Origin: Stenotrophomonas raiganjensis (SeqCode)
GTDB taxonomy: Bacteria; Pseudomonadota; Gammaproteobacteria; Xanthomonadales; Xanthomonadaceae
Length of the DNA stretch: 64,000 nucleotides
NCBI RefSeq assembly: GCF_030658505.1
Contig: NZ_JAUTXR010000189.1
Location: 1 to 64,000 of the forward strand
Direction of reading: 5' to 3'
Of the stretch, positions 38,242 through 46,461 are shown piece after piece; position 1 is the first letter of the stretch; every line of letters begins with the position of its first letter. Under the pieces are notes generated by a model, which saw only the letters and a program-made list of their open reading frames with translations, had not been told where the DNA came from and did no database searches. The position numbers and the translations under genes were made by a program.

Positions 38242-39741
38242 TCAGTTGCTGGCTGCCTTCACGGCTTCAGCCGCGTCGACAATGCCCGGCCCACAACCGC
38301 CCGGGCAGTTCGCTGCCGCGATCGGGCGTGCAGTGCGACGCAGGATGTCCTTGATCTGAGCGGTGGTTTTGGGCACTGGCGCTACCGCCTGCATCAGCGC
38401 AACGATGCCTGCGACGTGGGGGGCTGCCATCGAGGTGCCGGACATGAAGTCGAAGGCGTTGTTGCCCACGGTGGACAGAATGCCCTGCGCCGGATGCTGG
38501 CGGGTGGGGGCGCAATTGGCCTGGCTCGGCGGAGTGGCCAGTGGCAGGAATTCGCCCGCCGACGCGCGGCACGACCAGGTCTCGCCGCCCGGTGCGGTGA
38601 TGTGGATGCCCGCACCATAGTTGGAGTAGAACGCGCGACGACCGCCCTGGTCGTTGGCGGCAACCGCGATCACGCCCTTGCAGTTTGCTGGTGCGAATTC
38701 GGACACATCCAGATTGCTGTTGCCGGCCGCGACCACCACGATCGTGCCTCGCGCGGCGATGTCATCGATGGCCTCCTGTTCTGCCGGCGAGCAGGGACGG
38801 CGGCCGCCCAGGCTGAGATTGATGACTTCAGCCGGGTTGGCATTGGCCGGAACACTGGGCACATTGATCCCGGCACTCCACCGCATGCCGTCGATGATGT
38901 CTGCCGAACCACCGTTGCCCTGGTTGCCGAGGACGCGCACCGGTACGACCTTCGCGTTGTAGGCCACGCCGGCGACGCCGATCTGGTTGTTGGTCACTGC
39001 AGCAACCGTTCCTGCGACGTGGGTCCCGTGCGCGATGCCGGAGGCATCGAAGGCATCGGCATCACGGCCATCACCATCGTCGGACCCGCCACAGCCGGGA
39101 TCGAGCCCGCCCGAGATGCACTGCCAATCGCTGAACGGCCGGGTGGACGAAATCATGTCGTAGCCGGGCAGCAGGTTGGCCTGCAGGTCAGTGTTGTTGA
39201 GATAACCCGAATCGACCACGGCCACCACCACGCCCTGGCCGGTGGAACGATCCCAGGCGCCTGGCAGGCGCGCACCACTGGTGGGGTTGCTGTAGTGCCA
39301 CTGTTCGCCGTAGCGGGCATCGTTCGGTGTAGCGAACGCACTCATCATGTAGTTCGGCTGCACATACTCGACATCCGGATCGTCGGCGATGCGCTGCATC
39401 AGAAGCTCGGCCTCCGGGCGATCCAGCGTCTTGTCGGTACTCACCACGTCGGCACCGCCGCCCATGCGGCGCTGGTGGCTCACGGCAGCGGCCGGTGCAG
39501 CGCCGATCGAGCGCTTGCTGCGCTGCTGGATACCGAGGCGCTTTTGCAGCGCATTCTGCGCGGTGACGGCGGAGACGTGCTTGCTGCTGCCGTCCCGGTA
39601 TTTGACGATGAAACTGCTGTACTGCTCGTTGCTGGCCATGCCTCGCGTCCATACCCGTTCGGTGGGTTGGGCGAAGGCGGGGGCGCTGGCCAGGACCAGG
39701 GTGATGGCGCTGGCAAGGGAAACCCGAAGCGACGTACGCAT
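38242..39741 (-). CDS. Secreted subtilisin-family (S8) serine protease
   Basis: A 499-residue preproprotein. The signal peptide (about residues 1-24, ending AFA) is followed by an I9-like propeptide (about 40-135) and the S8 domain with the triad Asp177 (VVDSGY), His238 (HGTHVAGT) and Ser437 (GTSMAAPHVAG), and the oxyanion Asn341 (AAGNS). Several cysteines imply disulfides. There is no C-terminal PPC domain. It is related to the extracellular StmPr-type proteases of S. maltophilia; I cannot say which. Confidence 0.93.
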   Translation of the reverse strand: MRTSLRVSLASAITLVLASAPAFAQPTERVWTRGMASNEQYSSFIVKYRDGSSKHVSAVTAQNALQKRLGIQQRSKRSIGAAPAAAVSHQRRMGGGADVVSTDKTLDRPEAELLMQRIADDPDVEYVQPNYMMSAFATPNDARYGEQWHYSNPTSGARLPGAWDRSTGQGVVVAVVDSGYLNNTDLQANLLPGYDMISSTRPFSDWQCISGGLDPGCGGSDDGDGRDADAFDASGIAHGTHVAGTVAAVTNNQIGVAGVAYNAKVVPVRVLGNQGNGGSADIIDGMRWSAGINVPSVPANANPAEVINLSLGGRRPCSPAEQEAIDDIAARGTIVVVAAGNSNLDVSEFAPANCKGVIAVAANDQGGRRAFYSNYGAGIHITAPGGETWSCRASAGEFLPLATPPSQANCAPTRQHPAQGILSTVGNNAFDFMSGTSMAAPHVAGIVALMQAVAPVPKTTAQIKDILRRTARPIAAANCPGGCGPGIVDAAEAVKAASN

Positions 39742-40048
39742 GGATACCGTTCCTTTGTGAAAGATGTGTCGAACAGGCCGCGCCCCTTCGGGCGCGGCGT
39801 GATGTGAAGGGTGCAGGTGTCCCGTGGTCTCCTCTTGATGGCGACCAGGGACGAACGGCTTCGCGGACACATCCCCCCCAAGGAGAGGGTTGGAAATTTC
39901 TGAAGTGGTTTAGTGATGTCGAAAGCGAGAGAAGGACCCGGCGCGCGACCAGTGGGGGGGCAGGGTAGGGGCTGCACGCTGTGCTTCGGCGTCGACAAGC
40001 CGAAGCACTGCGGCGGCTTTCCCGCCACTGGTCTGTTGCGCCCTCAGG
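39742..40048. other. Non-coding gap upstream of the protease gene
   Basis: A 307-nt gap. CCGCGCCCCTTCGGGCGCGG (about 39778-39797) forms a strong hairpin in the protease 5' leader. GTGCTTCGGC and GCCGAAGCAC form a perfect 10-bp stem (about 39980-40007), without a T-tract, just after the stop of the unknown gene at 40049. I see no gene here. The promoter of the protease should lie in 39800-39950, where AT content rises. Confidence 0.5.
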
Positions 40049-40573
40049 TCAAAGGGCGTTTCCGGGACCAAACATGGCATCTCGAACTCTTTCGTACATT
40101 CCTTTGTACTTCGGGACTACCGGGTCGCTATCGGGTGTGAAGTCGACGGTGCAGACTGTGGTCAACCATCCGGCTCCCTCGCCCTTTTCAACCAGCATCC
40201 TTTCGTTGCTCTGGTCGCTCTTCGTGAAATGCATGGATGTATCGAGTGCGATATCCAGCGTGTCGACGTACTCGTCCGGGACTGACGTGTCAGGAGCCGT
40301 TCGAATCGCAATTGTCTGTATGGTGTGGTTCTTCAGGTTCTGCTCAACAAGCATCGCATCTATACGCCGTTTCATTTCCCAAGCCGTGCTCAGGTTGGAA
40401 AAGTGAGCAAGCAGGTAGTGCGATGTCTTGCCAGCAGGCGGACTGATGCGGGCGATCCAGTACGAGCACACGGTAAGTGGTCCAGAAGTCACTCTGGCGT
40501 GTGATCCAGCTTTGAGCAAGAGGACTTCATTTGCCGCAACACTGAGGCCTTTCGCTGCGAATTTGCTGGACAT
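40049..40573 (-). CDS. Unknown protein, probable cargo of an eroded island
   Basis: A 174-residue soluble protein (MSSKFAAKGLSVAANEVLL...), with WEMKRRIDAMLVEQNLKNH and a GWLTTVCTVDFTPDSDPVV segment. I recognise no domain. Base composition and codon use are visibly less GC-rich than the neighbours, which suggests transfer. The start was chosen because GGAGG lies 9 nt upstream; an ATG at 40648 would add 25 residues. It lies next to an integrase relic at ssrA, so it is probably island cargo. Confidence 0.6.
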   Translation of the reverse strand: MSSKFAAKGLSVAANEVLLLKAGSHARVTSGPLTVCSYWIARISPPAGKTSHYLLAHFSNLSTAWEMKRRIDAMLVEQNLKNHTIQTIAIRTAPDTSVPDEYVDTLDIALDTSMHFTKSDQSNERMLVEKGEGAGWLTTVCTVDFTPDSDPVVPKYKGMYERVRDAMFGPGNAL

Positions 40574-41202
40574 CTGGGCTTGCCTCCGCTTTTGACTATC
40601 CAGCCTCTTCAAAGGCATCGCGACGTACCCGACAGTCCGTCTCAACATCCTGCAATTCCAATGGAGTTCAACGGCGTGGGTGGTGCTCGTGCGCCGCCAG
40701 AGAATCTGAGGTGATCAGGGATCGAAGGCGCTGCGGGCCCTCCGCGCGCATGCCGTGGCTGCGTAACAGCATCGACCGGGCCTGGGATCTGACTCGGTGA
40801 ACGTTCACATCAGGAGGGAAGTGCTTCCGCGCAAGCACGCAACGGAAACTGTCGGCGGCACCACTCTTCACTATGGAATCTACGGCGGACGGCCGTCGGA
40901 CTACATGCTTCCCCGGTGGCGGGACCGGCCGCTCGCCGCCGTTTGCCTCATGGTCAACGAGCGATGTGCTGGCTTCAAAGAACGGGACAGCGAACTTCCA
41001 CGTCTGCCGCTGCATCAATGACGCTGTGCCGACCAATACCGGATTCTCGCTGGAAGGAAGCGCTGGAACCACCCAAGCCGCCGGCCGCCAAGCCCCGCCC
41101 AAAGGACGCCGCCCGCAACGTGTGGGTGAGGGTAGGGCTGCAGCAGATGCGCCGCGGCGTGTAGGCGTCGGGCCACCCGCAGCTGCACCACGTTTCCATC
41201 GC
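40574..41202. other. Stretch without a supported gene, likely island remnant
   Basis: Several short overlapping frames occur on both strands, none with a good start, a recognisable product or consistent codon use. It joins the orphan gene at 40049 to the integrase relic and looks like decayed mobile-element DNA. Confidence 0.45.
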
Positions 41203-41541
41203 GCAGCCGGTCACGGCGTAGGCCAGCTGGTGCTCGATTATGTCCGGACGGAAGGCGCGCAGCAGGTCGCCCAGCTGGGCTTCGGTCCACCATTGCAGCA
41301 TGGTTCCGCTCTGGGAGCGGTACCAGGGCGGCGCGCAGATCCGCGACGGAGTTCCGCTCGGCTCGATCGGTCGCCACTGCGTATTGCATGACCTGGCCGC
41401 AGTTCGGCATGACGCGTGCGCGGACTCGAACGCCTGGCGCTCCTCCATCTTCCGGGTGATCTTCAGGACGTCGGACACCTTCAGGTCAGCAGCGCGCAGC
41501 TTCCCGATGTTGGGGAAGGCGCCATTCTCGAACCAAGCGTG
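41203..41541 (-). pseudogene. Tyrosine integrase relic (P4-type), frameshifted and internally deleted
   Basis: Pieces of a P4/CP4-type phage integrase are scattered over two minus-strand frames. FENGAFPNIGKLRAADLKV, then SDVLKITRKMEERQAFESAH, resembles the core-binding domain. A frame change gives NCGQVMQYAVATDRAERN and then ADLRAALVPLPERNHAAM. A second change gives TEAQLGDLLRAF fused directly to RPDIIEHQLAYAVTG, which is near the integrase C-terminus, so the catalytic core is missing. The N-terminus is cut off at the ssrA terminator. It is non-functional and marks an old insertion at ssrA. Confidence 0.75.
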
Positions 41542-41548
41542 GAAAACG

Positions 41549-41590
41549 AAAAAGCCGGAACCCCTTGTTTGACGAGGGATTCCGGCTTTT
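41549..41590 (-). terminator. Terminator of ssrA
   Basis: Read on the minus strand: AAAAGCCGGAATCCC, loop, then the pairing arm ending in CCGGCTTTTT. A long imperfect stem with a T-run, 26 nt beyond the tmRNA CCA end. Confidence 0.85.
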
Positions 41591-41615
41591 CGTGGATCTT
41601 TGCGGACCCGGTATT

Positions 41616-41968
41616 GGTGGAGGTGGGCGGAATTGAACCGCCGTCCGAAGGCACTCCATCCCCAGCACTACATGCTTAGCTCACCGTTGGATCTCGTCCC
41701 CGAACAGCACGGTGCGCAAAGCGCATCCGGGAACCAGCCTGTTGTGTTCTAGTGCCGGACTGACAGGCAGCCACCCAGCGCGATTCCATGATAGTGACTC
41801 TACACCGCGAGCATGGACACAAGCGGTTTCGAGGCTTAGGCCTTAAGCGGCCAGAGCGTAGTTGTCGTCGTTGGCAACTAGAGTTTTGCAGCTGGATTTA
41901 CGAGGAAAGCTACCCCCTCGGCATGCGCCAGGCGACTTCACAACCCCCGTCGAAACCAATGCACCCCC
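41616..41968 (-). ncRNA. ssrA: Transfer-messenger RNA (tmRNA)
   Basis: A 353-nt tmRNA that rescues stalled ribosomes. The 5' GGGGGTG (41962-41968) pairs with CACCTCC next to the encoded CCA 3' end (41616). The T-arm is GGTTCAATTCCGCC. The tag frame (41843-41875) encodes ANDDNYALAA and then TAA, giving the usual ALAA degron. The invariant TGGTTTCGACGG near the 5' end is present. Its protein partner smpB lies 870 nt away. Its 3' end is a classic island attachment site, and an integrase relic lies just beyond. Confidence 0.97.
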
Positions 41969-42187
41969 GGTTTCTACAGTGCTGCAAGGTACAGGGCCAT
42001 TCCCGTGTCGCCACGGTCGGGGCCTGCCCAACGGTTGCAATGCTACGGTAAAACAGCTGAACAGTCACCCCGGCAATCCGCAGTAAGTCGTAGAGCCACC
42101 GCGATAGCGGATTGGTAACGTCATTGGCACGAATTTGCGACACACTGGCGACGACCATCCGAGCCAGGATAGACACGGAGACTGTGG

Positions 42188-42760
42188 GTGACCGATGCAA
42201 GCCAACAACGCAGCCTGCGACAGCTGATCGGTCCGGTCGGTGCCGACTACCAGCGGCGTGCGCTGCCGCCCGGCTGGGTCTGGGCGGTGCTGGCGGTGCT
42301 GCTGGCGGCCACGTGGCTGACCGAGCTGCCGGCCACCGCCGCCGCCGCGCTGGTCGCCAGCGCGGTGGTGGTGCATTGGTCGCAGCGTGGCCGCATCCAT
42401 TGGCTGGGCTGGCGCCTGCCGGGCCTGGCGGCGCTTGCTGCACTGCTGTGGGGGCCGGAAGTGCTGTCGCAGTGGTTCGAGCATGGCCTGGCCTTGGTCC
42501 TGATGTCGCTGGCCAGCCTCAGCATCGGTGTGCACGTATGGCAGTCACGGCAGATGGCCCGGCAACTGCAGGGCGCCGCCGACGCGATGGATGATGCCCA
42601 ACTGCTTGCGTTGCTGCCCGCCGATGCAGCCGAACTGGCCAGGCAGTGGCGGGCAGGTGATGACCGCTACGCGCCGGAACTGGCGGTGGTGATGCACCTG
42701 GCGGTGATGCATGCGGCACTGGTGCCGCGGGTGCGCGGGCAGGGCATGCTGGCGGGATGA
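42188..42760 (+). CDS. Membrane protein of unknown function
   Basis: A 190-residue protein. The start is GTG with GGAG 7 nt upstream. Three to four hydrophobic segments (about residues 27-47, 50-65, 75-90 and 100-120) are followed by a cytosolic C-terminal domain rich in Ala and charged residues (MDDAQLLALLPADAAELARQW). No recognised family. It lies divergent from ssrA and convergent with smpB. Confidence 0.72.
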   Translation: MTDASQQRSLRQLIGPVGADYQRRALPPGWVWAVLAVLLAATWLTELPATAAAALVASAVVVHWSQRGRIHWLGWRLPGLAALAALLWGPEVLSQWFEHGLALVLMSLASLSIGVHVWQSRQMARQLQGAADAMDDAQLLALLPADAAELARQWRAGDDRYAPELAVVMHLAVMHAALVPRVRGQGMLAG

Positions 42761-42770
42761 CCCGCCTTTT

Positions 42771-42831
42771 GTAGAGCCGAGCCTGCGCTCGGCTGCCCTT
42801 CTTGCCGAAGCCGAGCATGGCTCGGCGCTAC
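42771..42831. repeat. Inverted pair of GTAG palindromes
   Basis: GTAG with AGCCGAGCCTGCGCTCGGCT (42771-42797) and GCCGAGCATGGCTCGGCG ending CTAC (42810-42831). They lie between convergent genes and can fold as one large cruciform. Confidence 0.8.
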
Positions 42832-42835
42832 AGCC

Positions 42836-43339
42836 TTACGCGTCGCGGTTGCCGCGACGCATCACGCGCTGCTTCTCGATCGCCCAGTCGCGGTCCTTGG
42901 CGGCATCGCGCTTGTCGTGGGTCTGCTTGCCCTTGGCCAGCGCGACTTCGAGCTTGATCTTGTTCTTGCTCCAGTACATCGCGGTGGGCACGATCGTGTA
43001 GCCATCGCGCTCGACCTTGCCGACCAGCTTGTCGATTTCGCTCCGGTGCAGCAGCAGCTTGCGCTCGCGCCGGTCGTTGGCGACCACGTGGGTGGAGGCC
43101 TGGATCAACGGAGTGATCTGGGCGCCGATCAGGAAGATCTCGCCGTGCTTCACATAGGCGTAGGCGTCGATGATGTTGCCGCGACCAGCACGGATCGACT
43201 TCACCTCCCAGCCCTGCAGGGCCAGGCCGGCCTCGAAGCGCTCTTCGATGTGGTATTCGTGGCGGGCACGCTTGTTCAACGCGATGGTTTTGTTGGCCGT
43301 CGCGCTCTTTGCTTTATCCTTGCCGCTGTTCTTGCTCAT
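42836..43339 (-). CDS. smpB: SsrA-binding protein SmpB
   Basis: A 167-residue tmRNA cofactor. Conserved parts are [40 protein letters not shown] and the basic tail [17 protein letters not shown], which enters the mRNA channel. The start was set at MSKNSGK; the longer frame is the shadow of ratA. It is divergent from ratA with a 57-nt gap, a common smpB/ratA layout. Confidence 0.97.
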   Translation of the reverse strand: MSKNSGKDKAKSATANKTIALNKRARHEYHIEERFEAGLALQGWEVKSIRAGRGNIIDAYAYVKHGEIFLIGAQITPLIQASTHVVANDRRERKLLLHRSEIDKLVGKVERDGYTIVPTAMYWSKNKIKLEVALAKGKQTHDKRDAAKDRDWAIEKQRVMRRGNRDA

Positions 43340-43396
43340 TTCCGTATTGTCTCCGATTCGGGCCCGCCCGGTCGATTGCCGAAACGTCCTGTATTC

Positions 43397-43822
43397 ATGC
43401 CTACTATCCGCCGCAGCGCCCTGGTCGAACATTCGGCCGCGCGCATGTTCGACCTGGTCAACGACGTCCAGGCCTATCCGCGCCGCTTCCGCTGGTGCTC
43501 GGCTGCCCAGATCCTGGAGCAGGGCGAGGACCGGCTGGTGGCACGCCTGGACTTGGGCCTGGGTTCGTTCAGCACCTGGTTCCAGACCGAGAACACCCTG
43601 CAGCGCCCGCACAGCATCGACATGCAGCTGCGCGATGGCCCGTTCAAGCAGCTGCATGGCCGCTGGGAATTCCATGCGCTGGCCGAGGATGCCTGCAAGG
43701 TCACCCTGACCCTGGAGTTCGAGCCCAGCTCGCGACTGCTGGGTCCGGCGCTGGCGATCGGCTTCCAGGGGCTGGCCGATCGGATGGTCAACGATTTCGT
43801 CCGCGTCGCCGACGAGGCCTGA
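43397..43822 (+). CDS. ratA: RatA/coenzyme Q-binding START-domain protein
   Basis: A 141-residue START-like protein (Coq10/RatA family): [36 protein letters not shown], then a C-terminal helix [19 protein letters not shown]. Homologues assist ubiquinone function; in E. coli RatA is also reported to block 70S assembly. rnfH follows after 3 nt, the conserved ratA-ratB order. Despite the name, it is not proven to be a toxin here. Confidence 0.9.
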   Translation: MPTIRRSALVEHSAARMFDLVNDVQAYPRRFRWCSAAQILEQGEDRLVARLDLGLGSFSTWFQTENTLQRPHSIDMQLRDGPFKQLHGRWEFHALAEDACKVTLTLEFEPSSRLLGPALAIGFQGLADRMVNDFVRVADEA

Positions 43823-43825
43823 GCG

Positions 43826-44083
43826 ATGATCGAGGTCGAGGTGGTGCTGGCCTGGCCGCAGCGGGTGCTGTCGTGCCGGTTGCAGCTGGACGAGGGCGCG
43901 ACCGTGGCCGATGCCATTGCCGCTGCCGCGCTGGACGGCACTGCCGACTGCCCGGCGGTGGCTGTGCATGGTGTATTGGCACGTCCGCAGCAGGCCTTGT
44001 TGGATGGCGACCGTATCGAACTGCTACGCCCGTTGCTGGCCGACCCCAAGGACAACCGCCGGCGACGCGCGCTCGGCGGTTGA
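43826..44083 (+). CDS. rnfH: RnfH/RatB family ubiquitin-fold protein
   Basis: An 85-residue beta-grasp protein (UPF0125): [21 protein letters not shown], then [22 protein letters not shown], the family hallmark. Its biochemical role is unknown. It is the second gene of the ratA-rnfH pair and converges with bamE. Confidence 0.92.
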   Translation: MIEVEVVLAWPQRVLSCRLQLDEGATVADAIAAAALDGTADCPAVAVHGVLARPQQALLDGDRIELLRPLLADPKDNRRRRALGG

Positions 44084-44119
44084 TTCCCGCGACCCGTCCG
44101 CGAGGACGGGCAGGGGGCC

Positions 44120-44512
44120 TCAGCGGCCCTTCTTCTTCTTGTCCTTCGGCAGGTTGCGGCCGAACTGGCGCACGGTCTGCTGGGCCAGGGCCTTGTCGTT
44201 ACCCGGGAAGTAATCGCCTTCCCAGCGGGTCACGTTGTCATTCTCGAAGAACACGGTGAAGTTCTTCACCTCGGTACGGCCCAGGCGGTTCACGCGCTGG
44301 CTGGAGGTGTAGTCCCAGCGCTGGGCGTGGAACGGGTCTGGAATGGACGGGGTGCCCAGCAGCGCAGTGACCTGCTGCTTGCTCTGCCCGACCTGCAGCT
44401 TGGCCACGGCATCTTCCCGGATCAGGTTGCCCTGATAGATGGGTTGCTTGTAGATGATGCCGCAGCCCGTGGTGGACAGGGCAACGGCGGCGACCAGCAG
44501 GAGATTGCGCAT
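44120..44512 (-). CDS. bamE: Outer-membrane assembly lipoprotein BamE
   Basis: A 130-residue lipoprotein of the BAM complex. The lipobox is ALSTTGCGIIYKQPIYQGNL (Cys17). The SmpA/OmlA domain follows, with VGQSKQQVTALLGTPSIPDPFH and WDYTSSQRV. It helps insert beta-barrel proteins into the outer membrane. It is divergent from fur; the intergenic 103 nt must hold both promoters. Confidence 0.95.
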   Translation of the reverse strand: MRNLLLVAAVALSTTGCGIIYKQPIYQGNLIREDAVAKLQVGQSKQQVTALLGTPSIPDPFHAQRWDYTSSQRVNRLGRTEVKNFTVFFENDNVTRWEGDYFPGNDKALAQQTVRQFGRNLPKDKKKKGR

Positions 44513-44615
44513 CGGGAATGGCGGTTGGGGAAATCGATCCGATGATACACTCCCGGCGTGCCACCGCGACCCAATCCGAGGCAGCTGGCGCTAAATCGCC
44601 AATGAACGGAGACCT

Positions 44616-45023
44616 ATGGAAACCCACGACCTGCGAAAAGTCGGCCTGAAGGTGACCCATCCACGGATGCGGATCCTGGCGCTGCTCGAACAGCGCAATG
44701 CCCAGCACCACATGACCGCCGAAGACATCTACCGCCAGCTGCTCGAGCATGGCGATGAGATCGGCCTGGCCACGGTGTACCGGGTCCTGACCCAGTTCGA
44801 GGCCGCCGGCCTCGTGCTCAAGCACAATTTCGAAGGTGGCCAGGCCGTCTACGAACTGGACCGTGGCGGCCACCACGACCACATGGTCGACGTGGACAGC
44901 GGCAAGATCATCGAGTTCGAAAGCCACGAGATCGAAGAGCTGCAGCGCAAGATTGCAGCCGACCACGGTTACGAGCTGGAAGAGCACTCGCTGGTGCTGT
45001 ACGTGCGCAAGAAGCGCAAGTAA
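44616..45023 (+). CDS. fur: Ferric uptake regulator Fur
   Basis: A 135-residue iron-sensing repressor. The DNA-binding domain has KVTHPRMRILALLEQ and LATVYRVLTQFEAAGLV; the metal sites are in GGHHDHMVDVDSGKIIEFE. The C-terminal C-x-x-C zinc site of many Fur proteins is absent, as is common in this lineage's shorter Fur. GGAG precedes the ATG by about 6 nt, and a strong terminator follows. Confidence 0.95.
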   Translation: METHDLRKVGLKVTHPRMRILALLEQRNAQHHMTAEDIYRQLLEHGDEIGLATVYRVLTQFEAAGLVLKHNFEGGQAVYELDRGGHHDHMVDVDSGKIIEFESHEIEELQRKIAADHGYELEEHSLVLYVRKKRK

Positions 45024-45050
45024 GCCGCTGCGGCCAGCCAGATGCGACGA

Positions 45051-45075
45051 AACCCCGGGCCTGCCCGGGGTTTTT
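45051..45075 (+). terminator. Rho-independent terminator of fur
   Basis: AACCCCGGGC, loop CTG, CCCGGGGTTTTTC. A strong stem and T-run, 28 nt after the fur stop. Confidence 0.9.
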
Positions 45076-45094
45076 CGTTGCTGGGCCTGGAGCT

Positions 45095-45134
45095 GGGGTC
45101 AGAGCCCTTTGCTGGCGCGAAGGGATCCGACCCC
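45095..45134. repeat. GGGGTCAG palindromic repeat, copy 2
   Basis: GGGGTCAGAGCCCTTTGCT, then GGCGCGAAGGGATCCGACCCC. Imperfect arms of about 17 bp. It forms the last codons and stop of the SGNH hydrolase gene on the minus strand. Confidence 0.75.
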
Positions 45135-46364
45135 GGTCGCCCCCTGGCCTCCAAGCAGCGCCTCCAGATCCACCGCCTCGGCCATCGCCCGGTTACCCGC
45201 ATCGCCCGGGTGCAGGTGGTCGCCGGAATCGTAGGCGGCGGCCATCCGTGACGGATCGGTCGGATCGCGCAACGCCGCATCCAGATCGATCACCGCATCG
45301 AACGGGCCGTGCGTGCGCAGCCAGGCATTGAGCTGCCTTCGCAGGGCCTCCTTGTCCGGTTGGTAGTAGTCGTCCAGCGGCGTGCCGGGCAGGGCGCCGG
45401 CGAATGGCGTCAGGGTGGCACCGACGATCCGAACGCCACGGCGATGGGCCTGTTCGGCCAGGGCGCGGTATCCCGCCTGCAGCGCAGCCAGCGTGGGCCG
45501 GGGCTGGTCACGGGCGAAGGCGGTGCCCGGCCAGCTGATGTCATTGATGCCGACCAGCACGATCACGCTGGATACCCCTGGCTGGTCCAGCGCATCGCGC
45601 CCGAAGCGGGCCAGGACCGATTCGCCCATGCCGTCGCGCAGCAGCCGGCCGCCGGAGATGCCGGCATTGACCACGGCCACCCCGTGCGGGGCCCGAAGTG
45701 CGGCCAGGTGGTCGGTCCAGCGCTGGTCCTGGTCGAGGCTGGCGCTGGCGCCATCGGTGATCGAATCACCGATCACCACCACGCTGCGCGCGCCGGCGGC
45801 AGCCTCGACCTCGATGCTGGTCAGGAACAGGCGGGCCGTGGTGGTGCCGGCAGACTGCAGATCGCGCGCCCGGCTCTGGTCTCCCCGGGCAATCCAACCG
45901 GTCTGGCGGCCATCCCAGTGAAAGGTCTGCAGCGGCGCTGTCCCTGGCACAAAGACGCTGACCTGCAGGGCCTGATGGTCCTGCGTGGCCACGGCCAACG
46001 GATCGCTCAGCCGTTCCTGGCCGGGACCGATCAGCACCCCGGGCTGGCCGTCGAAGCGGAGGGGCTGCGGGGTGGCACCGGCGCGTGCGGCCACGCTGGC
46101 CGCACCGATCCGCAACGGCTGCGTGCCGTAGGCATTGCTCAACCGCACCCGCAGGCGAGCGCCGCCCACACTGATGCGCGCGGTCTGGCGGAAGGTCTGG
46201 TCCTGGAGTGCGGGCGGGATCAGCGTCGGGAACAGGAAGTCCGGGCCCCACACCGGTTGCGGGCTGGCCTGCCAGCTGGCGACCCAGTGCGGGACCGGGG
46301 CGGCGCTGGCTGCGCTGGACAGGGCGATCAATGTGGTGGCGGTGAGCTGGCTGAAGCGGTTCAT
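45099..46364 (-). CDS. Exported SGNH/GDSL-type hydrolase
   Basis: A 421-residue protein. The signal peptide (about residues 1-21, ending ASA) is followed by a beta-rich domain (residues 30-190) and an SGNH hydrolase domain: VVIGDSITDG (Ser), ISGGRLL (Gly), LVGINDISW (Asn) and DHLHPGDAGNRA (Asp and His). It is probably an esterase on carbohydrate or lipid esters outside the cytoplasm. The last ten residues (VGSLRASKGL) and the stop come from a GGGGTCAG repeat, so the original C-terminus may have been replaced. Confidence 0.88.
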   Translation of the reverse strand: MNRFSQLTATTLIALSSAASAAPVPHWVASWQASPQPVWGPDFLFPTLIPPALQDQTFRQTARISVGGARLRVRLSNAYGTQPLRIGAASVAARAGATPQPLRFDGQPGVLIGPGQERLSDPLAVATQDHQALQVSVFVPGTAPLQTFHWDGRQTGWIARGDQSRARDLQSAGTTTARLFLTSIEVEAAAGARSVVVIGDSITDGASASLDQDQRWTDHLAALRAPHGVAVVNAGISGGRLLRDGMGESVLARFGRDALDQPGVSSVIVLVGINDISWPGTAFARDQPRPTLAALQAGYRALAEQAHRRGVRIVGATLTPFAGALPGTPLDDYYQPDKEALRRQLNAWLRTHGPFDAVIDLDAALRDPTDPSRMAAAYDSGDHLHPGDAGNRAMAEAVDLEALLGGQGATGVGSLRASKGL

Positions 46365-46407
46365 CGGGCAATCCCGGAAGGAGGGAGGGCCATGGTGATT
46401 CTCTGTA

Positions 46408-46450
46408 CATCTGTGAACTAGACTGCGCATGGATAATCATCTGTGAACTG
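46408..46450. promoter_or_regulatory. Direct repeat, candidate operator of the LysR/SGNH pair
   Basis: CATCTGTGAACT occurs twice (46408-46419 and 46438-46449), 30 bp apart, or close to three helical turns. Both lie in the 97-nt gap between the divergent SGNH and LysR genes. Same-face spacing suggests cooperative binding, most simply by the LysR protein. Confidence 0.5.
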
Positions 46451-46461
46451 GATTCATCGTC

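Noticed and set aside
40668..41102. 144-codon minus-strand ORF and a 74-codon plus-strand ORF in the island remnant
   Set aside because: No ribosome site, no recognisable content, and they overlap each other and the decayed integrase region.
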